Below, piece after piece: positions 44,680 through 53,764 of a stretch of 64,000 nucleotides of DNA. The notes beneath the pieces were generated by a model, which saw nothing but the letters and a program-made list of their open reading frames with translations, was not told the origin of the DNA and ran no database searches. Position numbers and translations under genes: made by a program. Location: NCBI GenBank assembly GCA_963844325.1, contig CAWJNV010000001.1:2666001-2730000 (forward strand), written 5' to 3'. Numbering within the stretch: position 1 is the stretch's first letter; every line of letters begins with the position of its first letter. This DNA is from CADCTQ01 sp963844325 (GTDB lineage: Bacteria > Bacteroidota > Bacteroidia > Cytophagales > 172606-1).

Positions 44680-47600
44680 TTACGCGTTGTGGATGGGTTG
44701 CAGGTTGGCCTTCTCCCGGTGGTATTCCTCGATGGTGAGGTTTTTCACCACGGAATTGTTGCCGTTTTCGTTGTTGATTACGAAATGGCAGGCCTGGATG
44801 TAGTTTTCGATGATGTTGATTTTTTGCAGCGGCGTCACGATCAGCAGTTGCAGATCGAGGCGACGGAACAGTTCCAGGCCGTAGCGGGTACTCTCGTCGG
44901 AGCCCCGGCCGAAGGCCTCATCGATCACGGCGAAGCGGAAGGACCGGGATTTGGTCTGGTTCCATTCCAGGCCGAACTGGTAGGCCAGCGCCGAGGCCAG
45001 GATGGTGTAGGCCAGTTTCTCCTTCTGCCCGCCCGAACCGCCGTCCGAACTGTTGTAAAAGCGTTTCTCGGAGCCGTCGGCGGCCCACTTTTCGCTGGCC
45101 GAGAAGGTAAACCAGTTCCGCACGTCAGTCACCCGGGCGGTCCAGTTGAGGTCGGCGGGGGTGCCGCTGTTGAAGCGGTCGAGGATGCTCTTTACCTGGT
45201 TGAACTTCGCCTCGCCGTACGCGTCGCTTTCGCCGAGCGTATTGGCAATGCAGCGCCGCAGGTCGCCCTGAAAATCGACGATGTCTTTGTCCTGGGCCTT
45301 GTCGCGGAGCAGTTCGATGTACGTGCCCGGATTGTATTCAATGCTTTTGAGGGATTCATTGATTTTGTCAATCTTGACCCGGATTTCCACCTCTTCTTTC
45401 TCCAGGAAAGCCTTGAACAGGACAATGTCGTTGATCACCCCCTTGTTGAGAGCGTCTTTGAAACGCTGCTCAAAGCGCGGCAGGTCCTCGTCCTCGATCT
45501 TTTTGAGGAACGCCCGGAATTCGGGAATTGATTTTACGTCCGCGTCCACTTCCACGGTTTCGGCCGGGTAAGCCGCTTTGTAAGCCTGCATTTTTTTCTC
45601 CACGGAAGCCCGCAGCCCGCCGAGCTGCTTGCCGGCAGCATCTTTTTCGCCATTGATCTTTTTAAGCACCTCATCCCGAATGGCATTGATGTTTTTTACC
45701 GTGGGCGTCTGCTGCTTGTGGTAGCCTTGCAACCGGGGAAAATACCTTTTCCGTTCGTCGTCGGTCAGCAATCCCTCGGTGGCCCGGCACGCGGCAAGGT
45801 CAGCTTCGAAGGCTTTGAGACTCCCTTCGATTTCGCCCTGTCTTTTTACTTTCTCCCGTTCGGCGTATTCCAGTTCCTTCAACCGGGTTTGTACGGCGCT
45901 TAGTTGGGCATTGAGTTGCTTCAACTGGTCCGAACTCTTTTCCAGGGCTTCCCGGTCCGCTTTCAGTCTTTCAATTTCCTTGGCCTCCTTCTCCCAGTCG
46001 ATTTCCGGGAAGCTGGCAAACTTGAGGAAGTCGTGCAGGTGGCGGTCCTGCTGCTGGAGAAACAGTTGCCGCTTGCCGATCGTTTGCATGCCTTTCTGCA
46101 ACTCGCCCACCGTCTTCTCCAGGGTTTTTATTTCCTTTTCAATGGCTTTGATCTTGTCGGCGTTGCTCCAGCCCAGCACGTAATGCTTCCGGTCCAGCAG
46201 GTTCCGGCGGTCGTCTTTTTCGTGGCGGGCTTTGCCGCTTTTGACCTGGCCGTTGCGGGTAATGGCTTTGGGAGCCCGGGCGAACTGCTGAAGCGTATGG
46301 CAGCACACGTAATCAAAGTGTTCCCTCAGTTCGTTTTCCAGCCAGTCGTAAAAAGGCGTGTCGTGTTTGATTTCGACTTTGTCAAACAGGGCGTCGTCCG
46401 GTAACCGGGAAGATGAATTGGGTTTGACCTGCGGCGGAATCCGGAAATACACCAGCCGGCCCCGCAGGTTGGTGCGGTCTGCCAGTTCACTGACGGCCGG
46501 GTAGTGCTGCTCCGGCACCAGTACACTCAGGCCGAAATTATGCAGCAGGCGTTCAATGGCGCCTTCCCATTCTTTTTCGTCCTTTTTCACCTGCAACAAC
46601 TCCCCCGCGAAGGGCAGCTCGGCGGCTTCGAGGCCGGTGTGGTCCAGCAGCAAGGCCCGGATTTTCAGGTTTTCCTCCGGAATCTGGGTTTTCCGTTGCC
46701 GCAGCGAGTTCAGTTCGGACTGCTCCTGCTGCACGAGTTCCAGCTGCCGGTTGAGCGTAACGTTCAGGTCGTCCCGTTGGGCAATGAGTTGCACCAGTTC
46801 GGCGCTGATGTCTGCTTTCAGCCCGGCCGCCGCCTGCCGGGCTTCCAGGAAAGATTCCGCAACGGCAGTCGTTTTCAGTTCCAGCGCCGCGGCCAGCCGG
46901 TTGTATTCCTGGGCTTTTTTAAACTTCTCGGCCCGCGCCCGTTCCGTATCAACGATTGATTTTTTGATCCGCTCCAGTTCCTTGCCCTTGTCATTGTTGG
47001 CAATGGCATTCTTCAATTCAAACTCCTGTTGCCGCTTCACCGCTATTTCTTCCAGCAGGGCCGCCCCTTGCATCGCCAGGTGGTCGAGTTCCTGCCTTTG
47101 CCCGCCCATCTCGGCCACCAGCAGCGTCGCTTTTTCGGCGTTGAAGTACGCCGGCAATGCTTCCAGGCACGCTTCCAGGCCGCGGATGGTGCTTTCTACC
47201 TGCCCGAACTGGTCGGCCTGGGCGACCAGGGGCCGGAGTTGGTGCATCTGGTCCCTGGCCCGCCCAATGGCCTGGTACGACCGGGTGAGGTTGTCGTAGT
47301 TGCGTTTCAGTTCGTCGATCTTCTCTTTCACGTCGGCCTTTTCGAGCATCTGGTTCCGCACGAAGTCGTTCAGGTTGCTCACCGATTTCATCGAGATGGT
47401 CTGGTAGAACAAGTCCAGCGCCTTTTCGGATTTGAGGGCAAACACGCTGCGGAATTTGAGGCTGTAGTCTTTGAACGTGTCGAACACCTCCACGCCCGGC
47501 GTCTGCCGGACCCGCTTTTTGAGCTGGGCGATGTCCTTGCCAAAGCCGGTAAAGTGATTTTTAATGTCGAGGGGTTGCCCGGCCACCACGAAAAACTTGT

Positions 47601-48054
47601 TTTCCTTGCCGTTGTCGAGCCACAGCACCTGTACCAGCGTGATCCACTGGCCGAAGCCCGCGTTGTAAAACCGGCCCAGGATCACCGAATAGGAGCCTTC
47701 CTGCCGCAGGGAAAGGGGCTTGGACTGGCCGTCGTAGGAACCCTTCAGCGTACTGTAGTCGCCGCGGATGTAGGAAGAGAGGGTACGCTCTTTGGTGTCG
47801 GCCCCGGCCGCCTTGTTGAAGGTGATCTTCTGGTGGGGCACCAGCAGGATGGTCAGCGCATCCACCAGGGTCGATTTGCCCGATCCAATGTCGCCGGTGA
47901 GCAGGGAGTTGTTGCCTTCGGGCGCAAGGCTCCAGATCCGGTTGTGAAAAGTGCCCCAGTTGAGTACTTCCAGACGGTGCAGGCGGAAGCCGGCGCGGGC
48001 ATTGTCAGCGGCAAAATCAATCATCGGGGGAGCAATCATGGGCGGGGCAATCAT
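44680..48054 (-). CDS. jetC: Wadjet SMC-like ATPase JetC
   Basis: 1124 aa, MukB/SMC-like. The Walker A GDIGSGKSTLV is at ~54-64; long coiled-coil arms occupy about 230-900 with a hinge region between (~430-610); the ABC signature SDGGSGGQKEKLAYTILASAL and Walker B with catalytic Glu (FRFAVIDEAFGRGSD) are near the C-terminus. JetC dimers extrude plasmid DNA loops. Its ATG overlaps the jetB stop as ATGA. The first codons form a repeat, MIAPP-MIAPP-MID, with three in-frame ATGs, so the exact start is uncertain by up to 10 codons. Confidence 0.92.
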   Translation of the reverse strand: MIAPPMIAPPMIDFAADNARAGFRLHRLEVLNWGTFHNRIWSLAPEGNNSLLTGDIGSGKSTLVDALTILLVPHQKITFNKAAGADTKERTLSSYIRGDYSTLKGSYDGQSKPLSLRQEGSYSVILGRFYNAGFGQWITLVQVLWLDNGKENKFFVVAGQPLDIKNHFTGFGKDIAQLKKRVRQTPGVEVFDTFKDYSLKFRSVFALKSEKALDLFYQTISMKSVSNLNDFVRNQMLEKADVKEKIDELKRNYDNLTRSYQAIGRARDQMHQLRPLVAQADQFGQVESTIRGLEACLEALPAYFNAEKATLLVAEMGGQRQELDHLAMQGAALLEEIAVKRQQEFELKNAIANNDKGKELERIKKSIVDTERARAEKFKKAQEYNRLAAALELKTTAVAESFLEARQAAAGLKADISAELVQLIAQRDDLNVTLNRQLELVQQEQSELNSLRQRKTQIPEENLKIRALLLDHTGLEAAELPFAGELLQVKKDEKEWEGAIERLLHNFGLSVLVPEQHYPAVSELADRTNLRGRLVYFRIPPQVKPNSSSRLPDDALFDKVEIKHDTPFYDWLENELREHFDYVCCHTLQQFARAPKAITRNGQVKSGKARHEKDDRRNLLDRKHYVLGWSNADKIKAIEKEIKTLEKTVGELQKGMQTIGKRQLFLQQQDRHLHDFLKFASFPEIDWEKEAKEIERLKADREALEKSSDQLKQLNAQLSAVQTRLKELEYAEREKVKRQGEIEGSLKAFEADLAACRATEGLLTDDERKRYFPRLQGYHKQQTPTVKNINAIRDEVLKKINGEKDAAGKQLGGLRASVEKKMQAYKAAYPAETVEVDADVKSIPEFRAFLKKIEDEDLPRFEQRFKDALNKGVINDIVLFKAFLEKEEVEIRVKIDKINESLKSIEYNPGTYIELLRDKAQDKDIVDFQGDLRRCIANTLGESDAYGEAKFNQVKSILDRFNSGTPADLNWTARVTDVRNWFTFSASEKWAADGSEKRFYNSSDGGSGGQKEKLAYTILASALAYQFGLEWNQTKSRSFRFAVIDEAFGRGSDESTRYGLELFRRLDLQLLIVTPLQKINIIENYIQACHFVINNENGNNSVVKNLTIEEYHREKANLQPIHNA

Positions 48055-48629
48055 CGGGAAAGGGTGTAGTCGTACAATTTCTGTTTGATCTCCTGCAACT
48101 CGGTCACCGTGATGCGGGCTTTGAGAATGCGCATGACCTCGTACTCGCCGGTCCGGTTGACCAGCTTGCGCAGGAAATTGTAATCAACGAGTTTATTGAT
48201 GGTGGCGTCGATGCTGTCCACCACGCGGGCTTCGTTGGATTTTTCGGGCAAAAACGCCCGGATCATCTCCACGATTTGTTCGCGGGAGACAATCAGCCGC
48301 GAGGAGTCGCCGCCCTGGGCGTCAAACTCAAGCAGCCTTTCGCGCAGCAACACGCACAGCAGGGTCACCGGGTAACTCAGCGGCATCCGCCGCACCAGCA
48401 CGGGCAGGGCTTCTTCGTCGTCGGCTTCCGCGGTCCGCTGCCGCACGAAGGCGTACCCGTCCGATTCGTAGAGTTCCAGCATCAACCCCATCACCTGCAA
48501 ATACTGTTTGAGGTCGGCCTGGTAGGCAACGATCAGGTCCCAGGTTTTTTTGTCTTCCTCGTACACGACCCCTTGCAGCAGCCGGATCACGGCGGGGGAG
48601 TAGGGGGCCAGGGTGGTATTTTCGCTCAT
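48051..48629 (-). CDS. jetB: Wadjet subunit JetB (DUF4194)
   Basis: 192 aa, MukE-like accessory with winged-helix character. Seen: YSPAVIRLLQGVVYEEDKKT, MPLSYPVTLLCVLLRERLLEFD, and a C-terminal YNFLRKLVNRTGEYEVMRILKARI. It bridges JetA and the JetC heads. Both ends overlap neighbours by 4 bp (ATGA with jetA and jetC), which is a tight translationally coupled operon. Confidence 0.9.
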   Translation of the reverse strand: MSENTTLAPYSPAVIRLLQGVVYEEDKKTWDLIVAYQADLKQYLQVMGLMLELYESDGYAFVRQRTAEADDEEALPVLVRRMPLSYPVTLLCVLLRERLLEFDAQGGDSSRLIVSREQIVEMIRAFLPEKSNEARVVDSIDATINKLVDYNFLRKLVNRTGEYEVMRILKARITVTELQEIKQKLYDYTLSR

Positions 48630-50071
48630 TTGCAGAAGATCAGCTGGGGAAAGGTAACTTCAAAGTATTTGTCGGTTTCGGTGTTGGCGATCAGGATTTG
48701 CTCCTGCACGTCGTCGTTGAGGACTGCTTTTTTGTCTTTGGTGGCAATGTCGTAGTAGGCCACTACTTCGGCCAGGCCCTTTTCCACCGGGAAAGCGTCA
48801 GTCACCTGTTTGAGCGTCACCTGGCTCTCCGCCTGCAACAACTGCCGGATGCGTTTGCGAAGCTGCTCCACGTCGATGAACGACTGGTTGTAGAGCTTGG
48901 CGTACTGGTCGGCGCCGATGGTTTGCTGGTCGCCCGGTTCGTAGCCCACGTCGGTCATTTCCACTTTGCGGGGCGAGGTGAACAGGGGCCGGTCCATCAC
49001 CAGTTCCACGAAAGGCCGGTCGTCGAGCAGCAGGAAGTCGGCGTGGCGGGGCGGGTTGTCTTTTACGCGCAGGGCCAGCGCCTGCACCTCCCGGATCACC
49101 TCGCCCATGCGCTTGTTCTCCAGGTACGCCTTGCTGTCGAGGAATTTGCGCAGCTGTTCGATGAGCTGGTGATTGGTTTTGTTGACCCGGTCGCCGGCTT
49201 CGATCAGGTTGATTTTGATGCGGTCCAGGAAGTCGTCCTTTTTCACCTCCTGCACTTCGGGCAGCGTGCTTACCGTTTCGAGCAGGGCCGACAGTTCATC
49301 CTGTTTCTGCTGCGAAAGCAGGAATTCCCAGAAGGCCAGGAAGCTTTTGCCCTGGTCGGTATTCCACAGCAGGTCGTTGGCCTTGAACACCTCGTCGAGC
49401 AGCTTGCCCTTGCGGAGGTTGGCGTGTACCTGTTTCTCCCGCACGGCCTGGTCGATGTCGCGAAAGTTGTACTCGATCTGCCGGAAGTCGGCCAGGAGCC
49501 GGCGGGCCGTGTTGTGCACCTCAAAGTAGAGTTCTTTGATCTTGCGGCCGTTGCGGTCCTCCACATCCCCGGCCTTTACCCGTTCGATTTCCCGTTCGAT
49601 CTCCTTCTTCTGCCGGTTGAGTTCCTTGAGCTTCTTTCTCGGATCGTCGGTGCTCTGGTAGGCAATGTCTTTGAGGAGGGTATAAATGCGCAGCAGCCGC
49701 GATTCGGTGCCGATAAATTCTTCCCGGTTGAGGTCCTTGATCCAGTCCATTGCCTTTTCGGTGGCGGGCGTAAGCTGGAAAACGGGTTCGTCACTGCTGG
49801 GCGGGTAGTATTTGCGCAGCAGGCCGTCGGCCGTCCACCGGTCGAGGTAGGCCGGGGCCGTATCCGGGTAAAGCCCTTCCTCGTTGTTTTCCCGCAGGTA
49901 GTACAGGTAGTCGGAGAGTTGCTGGGTGAGTTCGGCGTCGGTGATGTCGATGCGGTTGTTGCCCTTAAACTCCTGGTACAGAAAGCTGATGATCAGGGGC
50001 GCATTGTCCAGCTTGAGCAGGCGGACGGCCGGGTTGGGCAACACTACGTTCTTGATGTAAAAATGATCCAT
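48626..50071 (-). CDS. jetA: Wadjet kleisin subunit JetA (DUF3375)
   Basis: 481 aa from the ATG at 50071 (MDHFYIKNVV); a TTG seven codons upstream is less likely. The kleisin-like JetA has an N-terminal helical domain (PAVRLLKLDNAPLIISFLYQ), a long helical middle (KKLKELNRQKKEIEREIERV), and a C-terminal winged-helix region. It closes the JetC ring. First gene of jetABC; the 4-bp overlap with jetB confirms order and strand. Confidence 0.9.
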   Translation of the reverse strand: MDHFYIKNVVLPNPAVRLLKLDNAPLIISFLYQEFKGNNRIDITDAELTQQLSDYLYYLRENNEEGLYPDTAPAYLDRWTADGLLRKYYPPSSDEPVFQLTPATEKAMDWIKDLNREEFIGTESRLLRIYTLLKDIAYQSTDDPRKKLKELNRQKKEIEREIERVKAGDVEDRNGRKIKELYFEVHNTARRLLADFRQIEYNFRDIDQAVREKQVHANLRKGKLLDEVFKANDLLWNTDQGKSFLAFWEFLLSQQKQDELSALLETVSTLPEVQEVKKDDFLDRIKINLIEAGDRVNKTNHQLIEQLRKFLDSKAYLENKRMGEVIREVQALALRVKDNPPRHADFLLLDDRPFVELVMDRPLFTSPRKVEMTDVGYEPGDQQTIGADQYAKLYNQSFIDVEQLRKRIRQLLQAESQVTLKQVTDAFPVEKGLAEVVAYYDIATKDKKAVLNDDVQEQILIANTETDKYFEVTFPQLIFCK

Positions 50072-50089
50072 CCGGGAAGGGGCTTTCGC

Positions 50090-50097
50090 CAAAAATA
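50090..50097 (-). promoter_or_regulatory. Candidate -7 element of the jet operon
   Basis: Read on the minus strand, TATTTTTG is a perfect TAnnTTTG, ending 18 bp before the jetA ATG. No TTTG is found at the expected distance upstream. Confidence 0.4.
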
Positions 50098-50303
50098 ACG
50101 AACTGACCGCGAATTCCTACGGGTGAAAGGGGGGAGCGTGTAAAAGAGTTAACGGTACCCCGGGCAGTTCGAACCAAAATCTTTGCATCGGGGTATACTA
50201 CCCTTGGAAATGCGACCGTGCCGCGCCTGGATGCCTTGCACCCGGCCCGTCCGAACCGCAACTTTAGTCCCGGCCCGTTCACCCCATTCATACCTTATAT
50301 TCC

Positions 50304-51806
50304 ATGTCCAACTGTTCCAGATGCATTTGCACCCTCCTGTGCCTGGCCCTGCTGATTCCGGCAACGGCCGGGGCGCAAGGCCGGAAAAAACCGAAGCAAA
50401 CCCCGCCGGCCGTACCGGCCATCCGGGAAGCCGATCTCAAGAAGGACCTGTACGCCATGGCCGGCGACCATTTCCGGGGCCGCGAAGCGGGTACGCTCGA
50501 CGAGTTGAAAGTATCCGCGTGGTGGGCCGAACAGTTGCGGGCGGCGGGCCTGGAGCCGGCCGGCGACGACGGCACCTACTTCCAGTTCTTTTCGCTGTGG
50601 CGCAACCGGGTGGCGCCCGGCAGTACCGTGCGCATCGGGAACGTGCCCCTGGCACTGTGGACCGACGTGCTGGTGGCCCAGACGGCCCCGGCTACCGTGT
50701 CGGCGCCCCTCGTTTTCCTGGGTACGCCCACCGACGAGGAAATCACCCGGGCCGACCTGCAAGGCAAGGCCGTTGCCATCCAGGCTTCGCCGGCGGGCCT
50801 CAACCTGAACGTGTCGCTGCCCGAACGCCGCTACCCCGGCTACGTGCTGCGCAAGTACAGCGCCGCGCTGCTGGCAAAAGGCGCGGCGGCCATCGTGTTC
50901 GTGGCCGACGAATGGGGCGAAAGGAGCTGGAGCCAGGTGCTGCCGGCCCTGCGCCGCGGCACCTACGACCTGGAGGGCGGCCCCTCGGCCACCATTCCCG
51001 CCAAAGTGCCCGTGCTGTGGGTGCACGCCGGGGCCCTGGAAGGCATCCGGGCGCCCGGTGCGACGCTACAGGCCGACATCCGGGTCGAACACTTCCAGTA
51101 CCCTTCGGTGAACATCGTGGCGAAGGTAGCGGGCACCGACCCGGCGCTTTCGAAGGAACACGTACTGTTCAGCGGCCACCAGGACCACGACGGCATCCGG
51201 CAGCCGTACGGCCCCGACTCGGTGTACAACGGCGCCGACGACAATGCCACCGTCAGCGTGGCGATGCTGGCCGTGGCCCGGGCCTTTAAGCAGCAGCCGG
51301 GCCGGCGGTCGGCGCTTTTCGTCTGGCACGGGGCCGAAGAACGGGGCCTGCTGGGCTCCCGCTGGTACGCCCAGCACCCCACCGTGCCCAAAGCCTCGGT
51401 GGTGGCGGTGCTCAACGGCGACATGATCGGGCGGAACGCGCCGGACAGCGCCGCCCTGCTGGGCCGGCAACCGCCGCACCGGAACTCGGCCGAACTGGTC
51501 GCAATGGCCCTCCAGGCCAACGCGGAAGGCCCGCAATTCAAGCTCGATACGCTCTGGGACCGGCCCGACCACGTGGAAGGCTGGTATTTTCGCAGCGACC
51601 ACCTGCCCTACGCCCGGGCGGGCTACCCGGCCCTGTTCTACACCACGCTGCTGCACCCCGACTACCACACGCCGATGGACGACCCCGAACACATCGATTA
51701 CCGCAAGCTGCTGCGCATGACCGAGTGGATCTACCGGACGGGCTGGAAGGTGGCCGAAGCCGACAAACGGCCCGCCCTTGACCCAGACTTCAAACTGGAA
51801 CGGTAA
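50304..51806 (+). CDS. M28 family metallopeptidase with PA-type insert
   Basis: 500 aa; signal peptide at 1-25 (CTLLCLALLIPATAGAQG). The PA-like insert (APLVFLGTPTDEEITRADLQGK) precedes the di-zinc core: SGHQDHDG, NGADDNATVSVAMLAVARAF (bridging Asp), catalytic Glu in WHGAEERGLLGSRWY, and VAVLNGDMIGRNAP; the last His is probably in DYHTPMDD. Same layout as the protein at 38404-40026, but clearly diverged. It is divergent from jetA and has no functional link to it that I can see. Confidence 0.88.
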   Translation: MSNCSRCICTLLCLALLIPATAGAQGRKKPKQTPPAVPAIREADLKKDLYAMAGDHFRGREAGTLDELKVSAWWAEQLRAAGLEPAGDDGTYFQFFSLWRNRVAPGSTVRIGNVPLALWTDVLVAQTAPATVSAPLVFLGTPTDEEITRADLQGKAVAIQASPAGLNLNVSLPERRYPGYVLRKYSAALLAKGAAAIVFVADEWGERSWSQVLPALRRGTYDLEGGPSATIPAKVPVLWVHAGALEGIRAPGATLQADIRVEHFQYPSVNIVAKVAGTDPALSKEHVLFSGHQDHDGIRQPYGPDSVYNGADDNATVSVAMLAVARAFKQQPGRRSALFVWHGAEERGLLGSRWYAQHPTVPKASVVAVLNGDMIGRNAPDSAALLGRQPPHRNSAELVAMALQANAEGPQFKLDTLWDRPDHVEGWYFRSDHLPYARAGYPALFYTTLLHPDYHTPMDDPEHIDYRKLLRMTEWIYRTGWKVAEADKRPALDPDFKLER

Positions 51807-51831
51807 GCCCCGGCAAACACCGTTACGGGTG

Positions 51832-51889
51832 GTGTCAGGTTCTCGTACGTGTTTAACGCTAATCACGTACAGGTTCTCAAACCTGACAC
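51832..51889. repeat. Nested stem-loop of CAGGTTCTC words
   Basis: Outer arms GTGTCAGGTT (51832-51841) and AACCTGACAC (51880-51889); inner arms CGTACGTG (51844-51851) and CACGTAC (51864-51870). It lies between the convergent M28 and GNAT genes and may terminate both. Confidence 0.65.
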
Positions 51890-51933
51890 TTAGGACATAA
51901 TAACGCATCCCGGGCCTTTTGCGGTTCTCCGGA

Positions 51934-51995
51934 TGAGATTGCTTCGTCAGGCCCACACCCCAAACCAGCCCCCTTTCCTCGCAATGACGCACCTC
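51934..51995. repeat. Dispersed-repeat-like element (GAGATTGCTTCGTC / CCTCGCAATGACG)
   Basis: GAGATTGCTTCGTCAGG followed about 35 bp later by CCTCGCAATGACG. These two words recur together as intergenic repeats in many bacterial genomes, as far as I recall. There is no open frame here. Confidence 0.4.
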
Positions 51996-52027
51996 ATACA
52001 ACCCGCTAAGCACGTACTGAAAAGTCC

Positions 52028-52519
52028 TTAAAAATCCAGCACGTAGTACTGGCACAGGAAAGTCTGGCCGAATTCCCTGATCTCCTTCCGGTAAGTGGGC
52101 ACGAAGCCGTACCGTTCGTAAAAGCGCATCAGGGCGGGCCGGGTCGCGTCCGTTTCCAACTGGATCTGCCCAATGCCCCGCGCCCGGCAGGTCTGCCGGC
52201 AGAAGTCGAGGATGGGGGCAAACAACCCCTGCCCGGCAAAGGCGCGCCGGATGGCTACTTTGTGGATAAAGCCGGCCGTACCATCGGGCACGTCAGGGTA
52301 GTAGAGCGGGTCCTTCCATTGCAGGGTAAAGGTAGCGGCGGCTACCCCGTCGGCGTACATCACGTAGCAGTTCCCCCGGGTGTACGCGTCAAACAAGTTC
52401 CCGGGGGTAAGCGTGTCCAACTGCCACATTTCCTGCCCGGAGTCCGCCAGCCACTGGCCTACCTCGCGCAGAACGGCCAGGAAAACGTCGGGTTGATCGC
52501 GGTGAAAGGTAAACTGCAT
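52028..52519 (-). CDS. GNAT family N-acetyltransferase
   Basis: 163 aa from the ATG at 52519; an in-frame ATG at 52552 is an alternative. The GNAT fold has the acetyl-CoA loop at AIRRAFAGQGLFAPILDF (motif A, variant of RxxGxG/A) and motif B near QIQLETDATRPALMRFYERYGFVPTYRK. It transfers acetyl to an amine of unknown identity. It shares no operon; the upstream oxidoreductase gene is 55 bp away on the same strand. Confidence 0.85.
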   Translation of the reverse strand: MQFTFHRDQPDVFLAVLREVGQWLADSGQEMWQLDTLTPGNLFDAYTRGNCYVMYADGVAAATFTLQWKDPLYYPDVPDGTAGFIHKVAIRRAFAGQGLFAPILDFCRQTCRARGIGQIQLETDATRPALMRFYERYGFVPTYRKEIREFGQTFLCQYYVLDF

Positions 52520-52574
52520 CGGCGTGCCAGGCTTTGTACAGTGAATAATCATGCTTTTGCAAAACGGTACCGGC

Positions 52575-53657
52575 TTACAACCGTACGGGTTGCCCGGTCC
52601 GTACCGACTCGTCGCAGGCAAAGGCGACTTGCAGGCTGTTGAGGGCGTCGTCGAGGTGGTCGGTCAGGTCGAGGTTTTCGCGGATGGCTTGCAGGAAGTA
52701 CCGTTGTTCGCGGTTGCAGAGTTCCTGGTGGTCCGGCTCGTCCTGCATGTCGATCCAGGTATCTTCCTGCACGAACTGGTTGCCCGCCGTCAGGCCGGCG
52801 TGGTGTACCCGCAGCGATTCGGTCTTGGTGTGGGAGTCTACGTGGTCGGATTTGCCGGTGCCGCCGGCGTTTTTAGCCACAATGGAAACGCACCCTTTCG
52901 GCCCGATCACGTCCTTCACGAAAAAAGCCGTTTCGCTCATCATCGGTCCCCAGCCGGCTTCGTACCAGCCCACCGAACCATCCTCGAAGCGGATCTGCAA
53001 CTGGCCGTAGTTGTAGTTGCCGGCCGGAATGTCCTCCGTGAGCCGGGCCCCGATGGCATTGACCTGCACGGGTTTGGAGCGGGTCATCTGGCACATCACG
53101 TCGATGTAGTGCACGCCGCAGTCCACGATGGGGCTGAGGCTTTTCATCAGGTTGCGGTGCACGTTCCACATCTGGCCGTGGCTCTGCTGGTTGAGGTTCA
53201 TGCGCATCACCAGGGGTTTGCCCATTTCCCGGGCAATGTCCACAAACTTCATCCACGAAGGGTGGTGGCGCAGGATGTAGCCGACCACCACTTTCTTGTC
53301 CGCTTTCCGGGCGGCGGCGATTACCCGCCTGGCGCCTGCTACCGTATCGGCGATGGGCTTTTCAAGGAATACGTGGCACCCCTGTTCGAGGGCCTGCACG
53401 GCAAAGGCTTCGTGCGTGTCGGGATACGTGGAGATGCAGACCGCGTCGGGCCGCGTGTTGCGCAGGGCGGTGGTAAAATCATCGAACAGTTCGTAGCCGC
53501 CGCCCAGCTTTTCGTTGAGAACGTTTTTGCTGTTGCCCGTGGAGACGATGCCGCAGATTTCGAAACCGTCGATGGACGAATAAGCCATTGCGTGGGAGGA
53601 GCCCATATTGCCGCAGCCGACAACCAGGACCCGCGTATGTTGGGTGGAAACTGCCAT
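52575..53657 (-). CDS. Gfo/Idh/MocA family oxidoreductase
   Basis: 360 aa from the ATG at 53657. N-terminal Rossmann domain with VLVVGCGNMGSSHAMAY, then CISTYPDTHEAFAVQALEQG and the catalytic EKP motif (HVFLEKPIADT). The C-terminal sheet domain has DCGVHYIDVMCQMT and GSVGWYEAGWGP. It should oxidise or reduce a sugar or inositol-like substrate with NAD(P). No signal peptide or Tat motif is present, unlike many Bacteroidota relatives. Control by the palindrome just upstream is plausible. Confidence 0.88.
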   Translation of the reverse strand: MAVSTQHTRVLVVGCGNMGSSHAMAYSSIDGFEICGIVSTGNSKNVLNEKLGGGYELFDDFTTALRNTRPDAVCISTYPDTHEAFAVQALEQGCHVFLEKPIADTVAGARRVIAAARKADKKVVVGYILRHHPSWMKFVDIAREMGKPLVMRMNLNQQSHGQMWNVHRNLMKSLSPIVDCGVHYIDVMCQMTRSKPVQVNAIGARLTEDIPAGNYNYGQLQIRFEDGSVGWYEAGWGPMMSETAFFVKDVIGPKGCVSIVAKNAGGTGKSDHVDSHTKTESLRVHHAGLTAGNQFVQEDTWIDMQDEPDHQELCNREQRYFLQAIRENLDLTDHLDDALNSLQVAFACDESVRTGQPVRL

Positions 53658-53707
53658 AAGGTTTTTGTAAGGGTACGTGTCAGCCAACGAAGATGGCCCT
53701 TTATTCG

Positions 53708-53728
53708 CAAATTTATCCGTATACGGAT
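53708..53728 (-). promoter_or_regulatory. -7 element and overlapping palindrome upstream of the Gfo/Idh gene
   Basis: On the minus strand, TAAATTTG (53715-53708) is a perfect TAnnTTTG. Directly upstream, and touching it, is the 14-bp perfect palindrome ATCCGTATACGGAT (53715-53728). No TTTG -33 box is seen, so activation or repression through the palindrome is possible. The HD gene diverges 37 bp beyond. Confidence 0.45.
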
Positions 53729-53764
53729 CTTTTTTTAACTTCACCCGCAACCCCTTCAACCGCT

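Noticed and set aside
48698..50098. Long plus-strand open frame opposite jetA (and similar ones opposite the 8.8-9.5 kb regulator and the 30.4-32.3 kb cargo gene)
   Set aside because: They mirror well-supported genes in GC-rich DNA, have Val/Gly/Arg-rich composition without domains, and contain no recognisable motif.
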